From positions 22,568,001-22,632,000 of the forward strand of contig CM034546.1 in the NCBI GenBank assembly GCA_020055645.1: DNA of 64,000 nt, read 5' to 3'. The DNA comes from Tomocerus qinae (taxonomy: Eukaryota > Arthropoda > Collembola > Entomobryomorpha > Tomoceridae). Position 1 is the stretch's first letter; every line of letters begins with the position of its first letter. This document shows, piece after piece, positions 32,333 to 46,100 of this stretch. Position numbers and translations under genes: made by a program. The notes under the pieces are model-generated. The model was not told the DNA's origin. It was given only the letters and a program-made list of their open reading frames with translations, and searched no databases.

Positions 32333-32559
32333 TCTGTTACGGCTTGCTGTAGGTTTTTGTAATAAAAATACCTGAAACTGTAAAAATGATAAATAAATAA
32401 ACTCTTTTCGGTGACAATTCTCATTTTCTATAATAATGTTAATAAAACTGGGGGATTGGATAAAAACTTTTTAAATTAATTTCTATAATAACTGCTAAAA
32501 ATAGAAAAAATAACTTACACGACATCTTGTTTATTACATTCTGTGTATTATTCCGTTAT

Positions 32560-32960
32560 AATATATCCGTGTATTTTAAGGAGTGTATATACCTAGAAAA
32601 GTCATTTAAATTATATCATAACAACTGTCAGGACTAAATTAATTTACAGCCCAGGATTGAAACAGACAAAAGTAAAAGCTAGTAGAGTATATTTTTATGT
32701 AGTATAAATTTGCAGTGTTTTATTCTAAAGTTCAACTTTGCAATTGTAATTGCTCAAATAAGTAGGAAGCAAATGCCAAGAGTTTTTCATTTAATTTAGT
32801 AGTCAATGTAAGTTTGTACATTTAAAGGGCGTACCCAAGCTGAATTGTAAATGATGCAACCTAAAGGCATATAAGAAATATATTGACTTTAGTAGAAGTA
32901 GAAAGAGAAACACTATAAACACGTAAGGTAGTATTTCATTTATACATAGCATTAAATTAC
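32560..32960. repeat. Dispersed intergenic block R, copy 2
   Basis: Matches 12220-12790 in order: TATACCTAG, TGTCAGGACTAAATTAAT, AAACAGAC, AGGAAGCAAATG, AAAGGGCGTACCCAAG, GGCATATAAGAAAT, AGCATTAAATTACAT. Confidence 0.5.
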
Positions 32961-33351
32961 ATTTACAGACCAGAATTTGCCACTGCCAATATTATTCTCG
33001 TTCCTTTCCAATGGATTTATTCCTGTATAATATCATTTAAACATACATGGTCGTATGCTGAAATGCGAGACCAATACTAAGAACTTGTATATACCTGCTT
33101 GTATACTTTATTTCCCATTTAATTTACTTTAGTCTATATTTGCAGCTGCTGTATGTTCCTAACAGACATTAATTTATCCCTTTTTATGTTAATTTAATTT
33201 AAATTAAAGCAAAATATCAAATCATGCATGGAATTAAAGTTGATTGTATTAATTACCAACTGCACTCTAATCTTCTTATGATTAAATTGGAATAAACAGT
33301 AACAAATTAAATAGATTTGACTTAGCTTTATTGCATTCAATATATCTTCCA

Positions 33352-34601
33352 CTACAGATTTATACTTACAAATAAATTGACAGTATTGTTGATTAAAGTG
33401 TACATGTATGAGCTAAATGTAGATTTCTTAAAATAGTAAAACCCACCGACTGCCAATCTCAAAGTTCTAAAAGATCTTATTCGTTTTCGGGTCCAATGAT
33501 TTCCATAGGGATGTTCATTCCAAGTTCTAAGGAAGTCTAATGAGTTTTCATTTAGTTGTGCCATAATTTGAAGGATTGCGAATTCCATTACAAGCAACAC
33601 GATTGCCATCATGGGCATAAACAAGTAGAAAGGCATTCCCAAATGTGAATATAAACGAAATGTTCCAAATATAGAAATAGCATGGACTGCTATTATTCCT
33701 AAGAGAGCAGGAGGAAGTGCAAACGACAATAAACTATTACTAAGGGAGCTAATAAGATATAGCGAGGGATAGAATTTCAAAGCAAATGCTAAAGAATGTA
33801 TTGGTCTGTAAAGAAATTTTCTATTTTTTGGATTGTATACATTTAGTTTGGTAATTGCACACATGGAGTTTAAATACAAAATTGACAGGATTGCATAAAA
33901 AATAATTGTTAGACATGCGACCATTCCAGCATAAAGCATAAAAGCTGCACATGATATTTTTGCAATTAGCCAATTTCTGCAGGGTTTGTACAAAACATCA
34001 AATAATGGTTGACAAGGATATTCATCCACAAGAAAATTGATAAATGGTGGAAGGATGCCAATGAATATTCCAGATGGAACAATAAAAAGGGCAGCAAATC
34101 CCATTTTGTCAAAATCATACACCCTAGCGTGTAAATCGGAATAGAAAACACCTAAATATAAAATTATTAATGTAATATCACATGATAAATCCTCTATGGT
34201 GAAATATTTAGTATTAAAATACGTCTTATTTTAAACTTACGTGAACATTTATTATCAAAATGAAAGACCGAGTTGAAGATGAACAAAGAGTCTTCCAAGG
34301 ATATGAGAATTGGAACATTAAGACAGAATGCCGTCATAATAATAATAACAAGAACAATTGATATTATTGTTAATAGCAAACCATACGGAGCACGGAAAAT
34401 TTGAACCAGAAAAAATACTATTCCGTAAAGTAGAGTTAGGCCCAGTGTCAGGTTGTTTAAATACCACAGATGAATACGACGAATACTCTTTACTATTTCC
34501 ATTTGTCTTGTTGCTTCATTATATGTATATGGCCCGTGACTAATCTTGTCACAAATGGAGAAATAGAAAGCAAGCGCTTTTCTTGTGAGAAATGTACTCA
34601 T
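33352..34601 (-). CDS. Gustatory-receptor-like seven-TM protein
   Basis: Exon 1 is 34241-34601, from ATG to C|GTAAGT. Exon 2 is 33352-34151, after ATTTAG, joining in phase 1. The product is 386 aa if the TAG at 33352 is used. It has about seven hydrophobic helices, two in exon 1 and five in exon 2. The C-terminus, AVGGFYYF, then KSTFSSYMYTLINNTVNLF, corresponds to the last helix of arthropod gustatory receptors, where TYhxxxxQF is usual; here it is N-T-V-N-L. The role is likely a chemosensory membrane receptor or channel. A good donor, TTT|GTAAGT, lies 16 bases before the stop at the place where this family often has a final short exon, so the true C-terminus may differ by a few residues. It is not closely related to the six-TM array. 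Confidence 0.75.
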
Positions 34602-35660
34602 TTTAAGAATAATTTCAATTCTGAATATTGCTGTTAGTACAGTTAGCTGCTTGCAAGGTATTTATTAACTGTAATTCAAACTAAATGATTTGGCCTGAAT
34701 TCTATACCATTATACTAGTCAGTCGTCCCCAACAGTGGAATTTTTAGACTAGTTTAATTTTAGGAATGCCAATTCGTCAAGGATTATAGTTGGTATGCCT
34801 ACCAGTATTAAATTGTTATGACTCATAACACAATAATTTTTGCAAAAAGTAATTGAAAAGCATGTTCTTCTAATAGAATTTTCTTACGCCTGGAAATATA
34901 CGGACATAAATCCAATTATAATACCATAATACGTACTTTAGCTAGGCAAAGTATATTCGATTGTTCTTCTAAGAAGTCAGCTTAATTCTTAGGTAATTGT
35001 AAATTTCATTGCCTATACTTTTCCTAATTTAAAACTTGTTTTATAATTATTTCTATTAATGCTTAAGCAGTAAATTTAATGGATTTTATCAAGTCTTTTA
35101 ATCTTCATACAAATCGACATACAATTATATGCAGTGGAACCTCGAATTTATTGTTGTTATAACGTTATATGAGGATTGAAAGTAAAGGAAGAAAATTACT
35201 AATTTATATTGTAGACTACTTTAAAACTAGAATTGGAACTGAAACAATAACTTATACATATACGTAAAACAATTACTCACATACATGCAATGTAATTGAA
35301 AATTATATGGTCATGTCGTAGTTTACTAATATTACGTAGGTACATGCCAGTAACTATTTTCCAGATTGCTGAAAATTGCTATATAGAATAATATAATACA
35401 AAACCAAGAAGGAGACTAAACACTTTAATTATTAATACTTTAATAATTATTACCATACCTAGATATATTGTGAACGCATCTACTCTGCTCGATGGCGCAA
35501 ATACTTTGTTTTTATTATATATACGTTAGGATAATTAGGTTACATTTTTATTGCGTTGATTAACCATAATATATTTATGACTCCAATTCATTAGTTGACT
35601 AAACAAGCCTAGTATCTAGATCGAAACGATCGGAAACAGACATAAGTGTCAGAATTACGG
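34602..35660. other. Intergenic; diverged copy of DNA also at 39940-40450
   Basis: 34845-35050 (CCTGGAAATAT, AATACGTA.TTTAGC, CTTTTCCT) and 35140-35280 match 40000-40450 in order. No gene was seen. Confidence 0.4.
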
Positions 35661-35980
35661 GCTCTATTAAGTTATTTCATAAAGTGTGTGTATACCAAAG
35701 TAAATATTATGTTATACAAACACTTAATGTTTGGTTTGAATTTAAGATCCAGCACTAAAATAGACGGTTAGTGCAAAAACTTTAATCTGGTAGAGTATAA
35801 GAGCCCGGTATTCTATTATCAATTAAAGTTTTGTGATTGTAATTGCTCATAGGATAAAGAAGGCGGCTAATATTAAAATCATAAAGCCTAAAAGTATTCC
35901 TGAAATCGCATATTAACTGTTTTTAGTAAAGGTAGAAGAAACAGTAACTAATTTGCATAGTAGTAAATTCCATTTTACAT
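35660..35980. repeat. Dispersed intergenic block R, copy 3
   Basis: Diverged match to 12220-12790 and 40430-40660 (CGGTATTCTATTA.CAA, TAATTGCTCA, ATATTAACTG, AGTAAAGGTAGAAG). It lies just 3' of six-TM copy 5. Confidence 0.45.
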
Positions 35981-35998
35981 TATTTTCTACAGTAAGTC

Positions 35999-37410
35999 TC
36001 AGACTACCACATCCAGCAGTTCTTCAACTTCCCCAGCAGACATCATAAGTTGCATTATCGCCCTGCTATAACTCAACACAAAATCAGGGACGCTTTGTAT
36101 AGTGATGGGTTCATCTAACCCGATTTTGAAATGTATTTCCTTTTGGGCTCTTAGGTACTTCCTCATATACAAAGAATGCTGTTTGTATTTTGAAGTATAT
36201 TGCGCTGAGTAGCTCTCTAATGTGTCGTTGTACATCTGTGGAATTTTGTGCAAAGTAGTTAAAAAAGAGAACCAGAGAATAAAAACAAACAAGCAGATAT
36301 AACAAAGACCAATTAGTACTACAGGGTGCAAAGTCGTTGTGTATTTCATTATAATGACTGTAATGATTATTATGATTCTTGTAACCATTGTTTGGATGGG
36401 TGCAAGGATGAGACCGAACATTTCCTGAAAATATATCATGTAGTATCTGAAAATGTTGCTGTATTTTGCCAATATTGTTGAATCCTTTCGAACGACATCC
36501 TCTGTTCTGTATTGCTCTTCTCCCAATCTAAAAAATATTTCCACGTATTAAAATAGAAACTACACCAAATATTGTTAAATAATAATTTCTTTTGTATATA
36601 CATGTAGCTACTATACATTATTCTATAATATAAATTGATTTACTTTAATTCCTTTTGGAAAATGCGAACAAGTATATACCCTATTATCAACACCTCCAAC
36701 ACGATATTAATAATGCAGGAAGAGATGACTGTTATCCAAAACGCCAACATTGCCAACAAAATTATAATCGGGAAATATTGGTATTGTTTTGGCAGTTCCC
36801 TATGCACAAATACTGGTTGTTTGTGTAGAATAAGGAAGAACGATACAATAATACAGGAGAATATTAGAGGTGATGAATTCATGACTCTCAATACTTTTGC
36901 GAGGGATTGATGCAGTTTGGTTTCCTTTTCATGTATGTAATTTTCTAAATAAAATTCATTTGTTTACCATTTTGTTTTATTATCAATTAAAAAATAAATA
37001 AATACAATACCTTCAAATTCGCGAAGAATATGTAATGCATTAGTAAGCATTACAGCCACGTCATTTGAGAATCGAATCCATATCATGTCCACCAGCAGAA
37101 TGCACCAGCAAGCCACGCTTGCGATCCAAGCAATGATATACGATAACATTTCGCTTTCCATCTTTGAAAATCTAACCAATTGAATTGAAAAAACTATGGC
37201 AGTTGAAATGCATGCAAGAGCATGCAAAAAGAGAATCGTAGTTGTAGTCTTGCATTTTGTTTTCTTCAGAGAATAATCTTTGACATTCCATATATACGGA
37301 CATACTTTTAACGAATATCCTAACTTAATGATGACTTCAATCTGGTAGAAGGCCTCCTTTGGTATTGATTTAGTTATTTTCTCCGTTTCCTTTTTTGCCG
37401 ACATTTTCAT
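35999..37410 (-). CDS. Six-TM chemoreceptor-like protein, copy 5 (intact)
   Basis: Exons are 37011-37410, 36644-36944 and 35999-36527 on the reverse strand; introns are 66 and 116 bp and the product is 409 aa. Exon lengths and phases equal those of copies 2 and 6. The start is the ATG at 37410 (MKMSAKKETEK) or 37404, since the frame above it has no ATG. Six hydrophobic helices are present. Motifs kept are KDYSLKKTKCK, HEKETKLHQSLAKVL, EEQYRTEDVVRKD and IGLDEPITIQSVPDFVL. It is closest to copy 2 in reading, with differences concentrated in exon 2 (VHRELPKQ) and the tail (EELLDVVV). It lies in opposite orientation to copy 2. No disruption was seen. Confidence 0.82.
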
Positions 37411-37530
37411 AGCACCTGACAAAATCTGAAATCCACCAAACAAACTTTATTAGTTTTGTTTAGCGCACTTTTGGGACACGAAAATTAATCCACCTTTCCC
37501 AAAATAGAACATTTCTTTCATTCTACTACA

Positions 37531-37554
37531 GTCGGATTGTAAAATGTCTGACAC
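37531..37554 (-). promoter_or_regulatory. Conserved motif upstream of copy 5
   Basis: On the reverse strand TGTGTCAGACATTTTACAAT is followed by CCGAC. It lies 120-145 bp before the ATG at 37410. Same arrangement as before copies 1 and 6. Confidence 0.5.
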
Positions 37555-38252
37555 AGTAGTCTGCGAACTCTGATTGTCAAAAATGGCCAAGCTGTCCACA
37601 CGTGGACAACCAATCACAACGCAGATCTATACATGGACCACTTGGGCATTAACGTTGATGTCACAGCCTCCAGGATGTTTCATTGGAAATAAATAAAAGT
37701 AAAAAATCATTTTACAAGTATAAATATTACAAATCTTAACTTATTCTTAGATGTAATTTCCACTTTACTTCAAATTCCTGCTACTTAATAATTCAATCTT
37801 TGAGCGAGTTGAATTAAAATGTAATTTCCTTAATAGCAATCTCAAATTATAAAATATGGATGTAGTGTGTACACCATACAATCTTCTCTATATATAACAT
37901 AGACTTCAATAAATTTACATATATATGTATGTATGTACGCGTGGTAGGGAGAACCTAGGGAACCTGCATATATTACGTAACGCAAATCCTCCCCCAACGC
38001 AAGTGCTGACTGCAACACTTTTGGGTATCTCCTCCTCCCATCAACTACACACGTAATATATGCAGGCTCCTTGAAAGCAAAAAAACAAAATGCGCAAGTC
38101 CAATTCCTCTAAACCAACGAAATGAGTCGTTTCACGTTTCATATTATTATTATAACGTCTAAATAAAAATAGAAATTTACAAAAGAAGGTTGAATGGTGA
38201 GTGGGGATCGAATGGAAATGATTGGCGAAAGGGAACATTTCGTAATGATCGT
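37555..38252. other. Intergenic, no gene seen
   Basis: Contains an inverted-repeat stretch around 37950-38075 (ACCTGCATATATTACGT against CGTAATATATGCAGG) that could be a small fold-back element. The ORFs here are chance. Confidence 0.4.
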
Positions 38253-40897
38253 AATGTGCGTATTAAATAGCATTTCAAAACTTCTAATCCAAATTGCATG
38301 GTTCTGCTATAATATCGACAAACTTATTCAACATTTTTTAATAGAGATGGGTTTTTACTTTTTACTACCCTCTTAATTCTTTTGTGTCAGTTGGGATATC
38401 TTTTTGTAGAATTAAATAACAGTACTGGGAGCCACTATTTATTCTTTAAAAATATTTATTCGTAAGTTGACTCATGGGGTTTGTACGTTTTTCCAAAATC
38501 CTAGAGGGAATCTTATTATTTCGATTTTAAAAGGAAGCTTTTTGTAACTTTGTGGGAGTTTTTTCGAAAATAGTCTTTCATTGTTCCCTGTATTTGATGC
38601 TACGATCTACAGTTTAGTATTAATTTAAATGTACTTTGCATTTACAAAGTTAACATAACAACCTAATGGGATGTTTTCGAAATTGTTTTTATTACTGTGT
38701 TGGGTGGCTTGGTGAATTCTCTTTGAGTGCTTGATTTGCCCCTTAGCTGGGTTTACTAGTATTCTATATTAAAGCAATGTGAATTCTTCAATTACTTTCA
38801 TGCCAACCATTTGGTAAGTATAAGAAGCAAATGCCAAGTTTCCAAGTCATTTATTTAACCTTATAGTCTACAATATATGATATTTTATAAGCCAAAAACT
38901 TAAAAAAGGAAGTAAACGGACTTCCTTTATTCCATATCATACAATCTATAAAATATGCAGGAAATGGCTTGCTAACTGGCTTTATTACAAGTAGGAAGAG
39001 GAATAGCATTACGTATACTCTTCCTCTTCCTACTTGTATTAAGACCAGTTTCCGCTTCCGCAATTTTTATTATTTATTTATATTTAAATAATACATAATA
39101 TAAAAAATAGCCAAATGATAAACATTTTCTCCTTTTACAAGTATTTTTGAAAAACACAAGCAGCTAAATTGTTATGATGCCTAGCAATCACTACTATAGT
39201 ATAATCGTCTTGTTCGAGTTGCGCGGTGAAATTCAGTATATCGATATGTATGTACCATTGTGTGCTAATTTGCCACTCTGTTAACGCAGAAAGCAGAACC
39301 ACGAATTACAAAAGCTTCTTGCCCGTTTGCATAAAAATAAAACGCTTAACATTATTATTGTGCACGGCAACTAAATAGATATTTCATAATAGTGTATGGT
39401 GAACGCGTTCTGTGTTCAGTTCCTTTCTCGCTTTCATCACATCTAAATTAGGTCTGTTCAATTCTGGGAAAACCGAAACTGCAGCTAAATTTTGTGTTTC
39501 TAAATGCCAACTAGTATTGGCACCCATCACCCTTTGACTTCATCACTGTTATCAACAAGGACTTACCACCGGTAAGCTGAATTTTGAAGAGTGAAGGAGT
39601 AATGAACCAAATTCTATTTCAAAAAATGAAGTGAGCTTTCACCTCCACATTAAAACTCCAAGCAGAAAATTGGGGAAAAGTTCCTCCGAACGCATTATAA
39701 TTTTGAATAAAAGTCGTCTCCAAAAATGCCCCCACCATGATTAAGATAATATACTTTCTCTTATCCAACCGGCAGCACTTATCCTTTTATAAATATTGTT
39801 AATTTATATATCAGCGTTTAGATCAGAAAAATGGAAAAATAGCGATAGTTGGCTAGCAATTCCGTTTGACATATATATAGAAAATTGGAGGATTCACCTT
39901 TGCTCATCATACAATTTGCTCCGTACACTCAATAGCTTTATTTATTACTTAGCCTCGGCCTCGGCCATGTGACCGGCTAGTACAACAATAATGTTGATTA
40001 AAAGTAATTGACAACAGAAATTTTCATGACATGTCCTTTTAATAGTTTTTGCTTTAGCTGAAGCCTGGAAATATGATTACGCAACTCTTTTCATCGATGG
40101 CAATACGTATTTTAGCATACAAAGACCCGCTAAAGTCTACTGCCGTCAGCTTAAACTTTAGGTAAATATTCATTTCAATGCTAAAACTTTTCCTGTATAA
40201 AACTTTCTAGTCTAGTCTAGAATAATCTTTCTATTAGTTTTAAAATTCTTGCTGTTCTTTACAGGGCAGACAATTACATAGTAAAAACTCGTGAGTCATT
40301 TTCTAATAGTTGTTAAAGATGATTTGAAACTAAAGCAAGACTAATAATAATTTGTATTGTTAATAGAATACAATAGAACACATTAAAACCGGAATTGGTA
40401 CTCAACACATTGTACTTCATTCTGCGCAGGAGATAAATAAATCAAAAATTGTAAATAAAAATCGTGTAGTCATCATACTTAATATTAGGCATCCTTATCA
40501 AGTAAAAGTTTGTGATATCGCTAAGTATACCTAGGTAAATATTGGGAATTTAAAATTCCTCCCTAAAACAGACGAAAGTGAAAAAACTTACAGCTTGTAG
40601 GATACATTGTCCCTGTATTCTATTACAAATTCAAGATTTATAGTTTTAATGGCGTTTATTTATGTACTAGGCGGTCACAGGGCCCAGGCCCTGTTAGAAA
40701 TAAAGCTAGTGTGTATTCCGGATTGACAAACAGTTTACTTCAATTACAGGTAAACAGTGTGCAGTTTTCCATTACATTATTGGAATTTTACAGTCTCATC
40801 ATTCCCATGTCCGATCCACCTCCACGCTCCACGTCTCAAATTACTAAGTTTTACAGTGCCGATTTTCGTTCTGCCGTTTCTCCTTATTTCTCATACC

Positions 40898-41251
40898 GGG
40901 AGATTTTCTAATAGGGAGATAGTCTAACGGGGAGATTTTCTAATAGGGAGATTGTCTAACGGGGAGATTTTCTAATAAGGAGATTGTTTAACGGGGAGAT
41001 TTTCTAATAGGGAGATTGTCTAACGGGGAGATTTTCTAATAGGGGAGATTTTTTAATAGGGGAGCTTTTCCAATAGGGAGATTGTTTAACGGGGAGATTT
41101 CTAATAGGGAGAATGTCTAACGGGGAGATTTTTTATAGGGGAGATTTTCTAATAGGGAGATTGTTTAACGGGGAGATTTTCTAATAAGGAGATTGTCTAA
41201 CGGGGAGATTTTTTAATAGGGGAGATTTTCTAGTACGGGAGATTTTTTAAC
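40898..41251. repeat. Minisatellite A: GGGAGATTTTCTAATA / GGGAGATTGTCTAAC
   Basis: About a dozen alternating copies of the two half-units, with small length changes (GGGGAGATTTTTTAATA). Confidence 0.95.
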
Positions 41252-41559
41252 GTATTCCGATTTAAGTAGAATGTAATTCAGATGCAAAGATGTTTTATAT
41301 TAGTTCCAATTGACCTTATCACGGTTTCTACTTTAGTGGGCCAGAGGTAGAGAATTAACATTGAAAGAGAGTCAAAAATAATTCTAAAACTTCTTACTAA
41401 GACCGATTCAACTTTTGGATTGAAGTAAGAGTGATTGTGATAGGTACTTGGACAACCACTTTTGTTATTAAATTGAAATGTGGACATTGGAAACTTACTC
41501 CGGTCGCCCACCATGATCACTTGGCTAAGGATCTACGGTACTCTGAACAAACGACAAAG

Positions 41560-41878
41560 GACCAGGAAGTGGTCAAGTCTGCCTTGAGTCAATAGAGAAG
41601 CTAATGGCCAAGTGTCCCCTATGGGCAATGGACCACAGTAAAAGGTTAAGTCTGCCTTATTGGCAATGGACCAGTAAAAGGTCAAGTCTGCCTTATTGAC
41701 AATGAACCAACAAATGGTCAAGTCTGCCGTATTGGCAATGGACCAACAGATAGCCAAGTCTGCCGTATTGGCAATGGACCAACAGATAGCCAAGTCTGCT
41801 TTATTGGCAATGGACCAGCAAATGGGCAAGTCTGCCTTATTGGCAATGGACCAACAAACGGTCACGTCTGCCTTATTG
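41560..41878. repeat. Minisatellite B: 36-bp unit
   Basis: Units of the form GGTCAAGTCTGCC, TTATTGGCAATGG, ACCAACAAAT repeat about eight times. Read in reverse this makes a 12-residue WSIANKADL repeat, which is a by-product of the unit length and not evidence of a gene. The array continues at 42999-43096 after the TIR element. Confidence 0.9.
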
Positions 41879-42998
41879 GCAGACGTCGGAATTTTATTTA
41901 AGTAAAATTTTTAGAGCTTTCTCATAGAGTTCTGAGACTTCGTATCTACACGAATCATGCGCTGAGGATTTCAAAAATATAAATGTGTTAGTAAACTTTT
42001 TTACACTTTTGAGGTATAAAAAAATTTAAAGTTTTAGTAAATTTTTTTATATAAATAAAAGTTTACATAAAATTTTCGACATAAAAAAATCTTTAAAAAA
42101 TATTTTGACAATTTCCAGAACATTGTATATTCAAAATTTTTTTCAAAATTCTTTAAAATGACTGTTACAATAAAATAAATAAATTTGCGTAAACTATCTC
42201 GTCAATAAGCCTAAAGTGACCACTATTATCCAAGGTTAAGCGGGGCTTTCAAGCATTACAATTTAGTGTCGCTGTAGTTGAAGTTGAGTTACAAGGAAAA
42301 TTGCAATATGCAGAAAGTAAAACTGATAATTTCCGTCTTTATTTCTTGTCGATTGAATTTATTCTATTATACCAGGTATTGTGATAATATTTTAGTAAGC
42401 ACAAGGCATTTTCGAGTTCACGGCGACAAAAAATGATTATGTAAAATATTGAAATGTCAATGGTCCTTATTATTTATCCACATGATTTTGTCATGGGTGT
42501 AATTTTGCGTTTTGTTGGCATTTTTATTTAATTTCAATTTTAAAAATTAAATTGGGATTTAAGATAATAAGGTCGATATTACGTTTGGATTGAATTTTAA
42601 GGTATTAATATTCTATTTTAAATTGGCCTGAAATTTAAGAAGTTAAGATTCGATATTAAGTTTGGATTAAATTTTTATATTGAAGTTTGGATTTTAAAAT
42701 TAAAGATAATAAAATTTACAATAATGAAATGGTATAATACATGCAGTTCTTATTTATCACTTGATTATTTAGATAGAGTTTCTGGCGTTTGATTTTTCAA
42801 ATAATATGTTATATTATATATAATATTTTTGCCGAAATCAAAAAAATTGTTTAGAGCAAATTTTTGGCATGTTTGGTAAATTTTTAAGTAAATTTTTTGC
42901 CATTTTTGGTAAAATTTTATGAAAAATTTTTGCCATTTTTTGGTAAATTTTCGTGTAAATTTTTTGCGATTTTAAATAAATAAAATTCCGACGTATGC
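41879..42998. mobile_element. 1.1 kb element with ACGTCGGAATTTTATTTA inverted ends, inside minisatellite B
   Basis: GCAGACGTCGGAATTTTATT at left and AATAAAATTCCGACGTATGC at right are inverted repeats with one mismatch. ATTG flanks both sides, though the repeat target makes this weak. The interior is AT-rich, with tandem TTTTTGCCATTTTTGGTAAA near its right end, and encodes nothing. The minisatellite is cleanly split by it. Confidence 0.7.
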
Positions 42999-43102
42999 AT
43001 TGGCAATGGACCAACAAACGGTCACGTCTGCCTTATTAAAAATGGACCTACAAATGGTAAAGTCTGCCTTATTTGGCAAAGAGCCGTTAAAACGGTCAAA
43101 TA

Positions 43103-46100
43103 AATGTGCGTATTAAATAGCATTTCAAAACTTCTAATCCAAATTGCATGGTTCTGCTATAATATCGACAAACTTATTCAACATTTTTTAATAGAGATGG
43201 GTTTTTACTTTTTACTACCCTCTTAATTCTTTTGTGTCAGTTGGGATATCTTTTTGTAGAATTAAATAACAGTACTGGGAGCCACTATTTATTCTTTAAA
43301 AATATTTATTCGTAAGTTGACTCATGGGGTTTGTACGTTTTTCCAAAATCCTAGAGGGAATCTTATTATTTCGATTTTAAAAGGAAGCTTTTTGTAACTT
43401 TGTGGGAGTTTTTTCGAAAATAGTCTTTCATTGTTCCCTGTATTTGATGCTACGATCTACAGTTTAGTATTAATTTAAATGTACTTTGCATTTACAAAGT
43501 TAACATAACAACCTAATGGGATGTTTTCGAAATTGTTTTTATTACTGTGTTGGGTGGCTTGGTGAATTCTCTTTGAGTGCTTGATTTGCCCCTTAGCTGG
43601 GTTTACTAGTATTCTATATTAAAGCAATGTGAATTCTTCAATTACTTTCATGCCAACCATTTGGTAAGTATAAGAAGCAAATGCCAAGTTTCCAAGTCAT
43701 TTATTTAACCTTATAGTCTACAATATATGATATTTTATAAGCCAAAAACTTAAAAAAGGAAGTAAACGGACTTCCTTTATTCCATATCATACAATCTATA
43801 AAATATGCAGGAAATGGCTTGCTAACTGGCTTTATTACAAGTAGGAAGAGGAATAGCATTACGTATACTCTTCCTCTTCCTACTTGTATTAAGACCAGTT
43901 TCCGCTTCCGCAATTTTTATTATTTATTTATATTTAAATAATACATAATATAAAAAATAGCCAAATGATAAACATTTTCTCCTTTTACAAGTATTTTTGA
44001 AAAACACAAGCAGCTAAATTGTTATGATGCCTAGCAATCACTACTATAGTATAATCGTCTTGTTCGAGTTGCGCGGTGAAATTCAGTATATCGATATGTA
44101 TGTACCATTGTGTGCTAATTTGCCACTCTGTTAACGCAGAAAGCAGAACCACGAATTACAAAAGCTTCTTGCCCGTTTGCATAAAAATAAAACGCTTAAC
44201 ATTATTATTGTGCACGGCAACTAAATAGATATTTCATAATAGTGTATGGTGAACGCGTTCTGTGTTCAGTTCCTTTCTCGCTTTCATCACATCTAAATTA
44301 GGTCTGTTCAATTCTGGGAAAACCGAAACTGCAGCTAAATTTTGTGTTTCTAAATGCCAACTAGTATTGGCACCCATCACCCTTTGACTTCATCACTGTT
44401 ATCAACAAGGACTTACCACCGGTAAGCTGAATTTTGAAGAGTGAAGGAGTAATGAACCAAATTCTATTTCAAAAAATGAAGTGAGCTTTCACCTCCACAT
44501 TAAAACTCCAAGCAGAAAATTGGGGAAAAGTTCCTCCGAACGCATTATAATTTTGAATAAAAGTCGTCTCCAAAAATGCCCCCACCATGATTAAGATAAT
44601 ATACTTTCTCTTATCCAACCGGCAGCACTTATCCTTTTATAAATATTGTTAATTTATATATCAGCGTTTAGATCAGAAAAATGGAAAAATAGCGATAGTT
44701 GGCTAGCAATTCCGTTTGACATATATATAGAAAATTGGAGGATTCACCTTTGCTCATCATACAATTTGCTCCGTACACTCAATAGCTTTATTTATTACTT
44801 AGCCTCGGCCTCGGCCATGTGACCGGCTAGTACAACAATAATGTTGATTAAAAGTAATTGACAACAGAAATTTTCATGACATGTCCTTTTAATAGTTTTT
44901 GCTTTAGCTGAAGCCTGGAAATATGATTACGCAACTCTTTTCATCGATGGCAATACGTATTTTAGCATACAAAGACCCGCTAAAGTCTACTGCCGTCAGC
45001 TTAAACTTTAGGTAAATATTCATTTCAATGCTAAAACTTTTCCTGTATAAAACTTTCTAGTCTAGTCTAGAATAATCTTTCTATTAGTTTTAAAATTCTT
45101 GCTGTTCTTTACAGGGCAGACAATTACATAGTAAAAACTCGTGAGTCATTTTCTAATAGTTGTTAAAGATGATTTGAAACTAAAGCAAGACTAATAATAA
45201 TTTGTATTGTTAATAGAATACAATAGAACACATTAAAACCGGAATTGGTACTCAACACATTGTACTTCATTCTGCGCAGGAGATAAATAAATCAAAAATT
45301 GTAAATAAAAATCGTGTAGTCATCATACTTAATATTAGGCATCCTTATCAAGTAAAAGTTTGTGATATCGCTAAGTATACCTAGGTAAATATTGGGAATT
45401 TAAAATTCCTCCCTACAACAGACGAAAGTGAAAAAACTTACAGCTTGTAGGATACATTGTCCCTGTATTCTATTACAAATTCAAGATTTATAGTTTTAAT
45501 GGCGTTTATTTATGTACTAGGCGGTCACAGGGCCCAGGCCCTGTTAGAAATAAAGCTAGTGTGTATTCCGGATTGACAAACAGTTTACTTCAATTACAGG
45601 TAAACAGTGTGCAGTTTTCCATTACATTATTGGAATTTTACAGTCTCATCATTCCCATGTCCGATCCACCTCCACGCTCCACGTCTCAAATTACTAAGTT
45701 TTACAGTGCCGATTTTCGTTCTGCCGTTTCTCCTTATTTCTCATACCGGGAGATTTTCTAATAGGGAGATAGTCTAACGGGGAGATTTTCTAATAGGGAG
45801 ATTGTCTAACGGGGAGATTTTCTAATAAGGAGATTGTTTAACGGGGAGATTTTCTAATAGGGAGATTGTCTAACGGGGAGATTTTCTAATAGGGGAGATT
45901 TTTTAATAGGGGAGCTTTTCCAATAGGGAGATTGTTTAACGGGGAGATTTCTAATAGGGAGAATGTCTAACGGGGAGATTTTTTATAGGGGAGATTTTCT
46001 AATAGGGAGATTGTTTAACGGGGAGATTTTCTAATAAGGAGATTGTCTAACGGGGAGATTTTTTAATAGGGGAGATTTTCTAGTACGGGAGATTTTTTAA

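Larger units (their letters stand above)
38253..43102 (+). repeat. 4.85 kb tandem duplication, unit 1
   Basis: This whole segment is repeated head to tail at 43103-47953. The junctions share AATGT. Comparing line by line I saw only two differences: 40567 A against C at 45417, and one extra T in unit 2 in the run at about 46262-46266. It contains a hairpin (38980-39030), diverged block R, a GGGGAGATT minisatellite, a 36-bp minisatellite and a TIR element, but no recognisable gene. Confidence 0.95.

Noticed and set aside
40898..41251. Possible CRISPR-like array
   Set aside because: There are no unique spacers of even length; it is a plain minisatellite in eukaryotic DNA.
41533..41865. Repeat protein of WSIANKADL units (also at 46384-46716)
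   Set aside because: Any 36-bp minisatellite without stops gives such a frame; no start context, domain or support outside the array.
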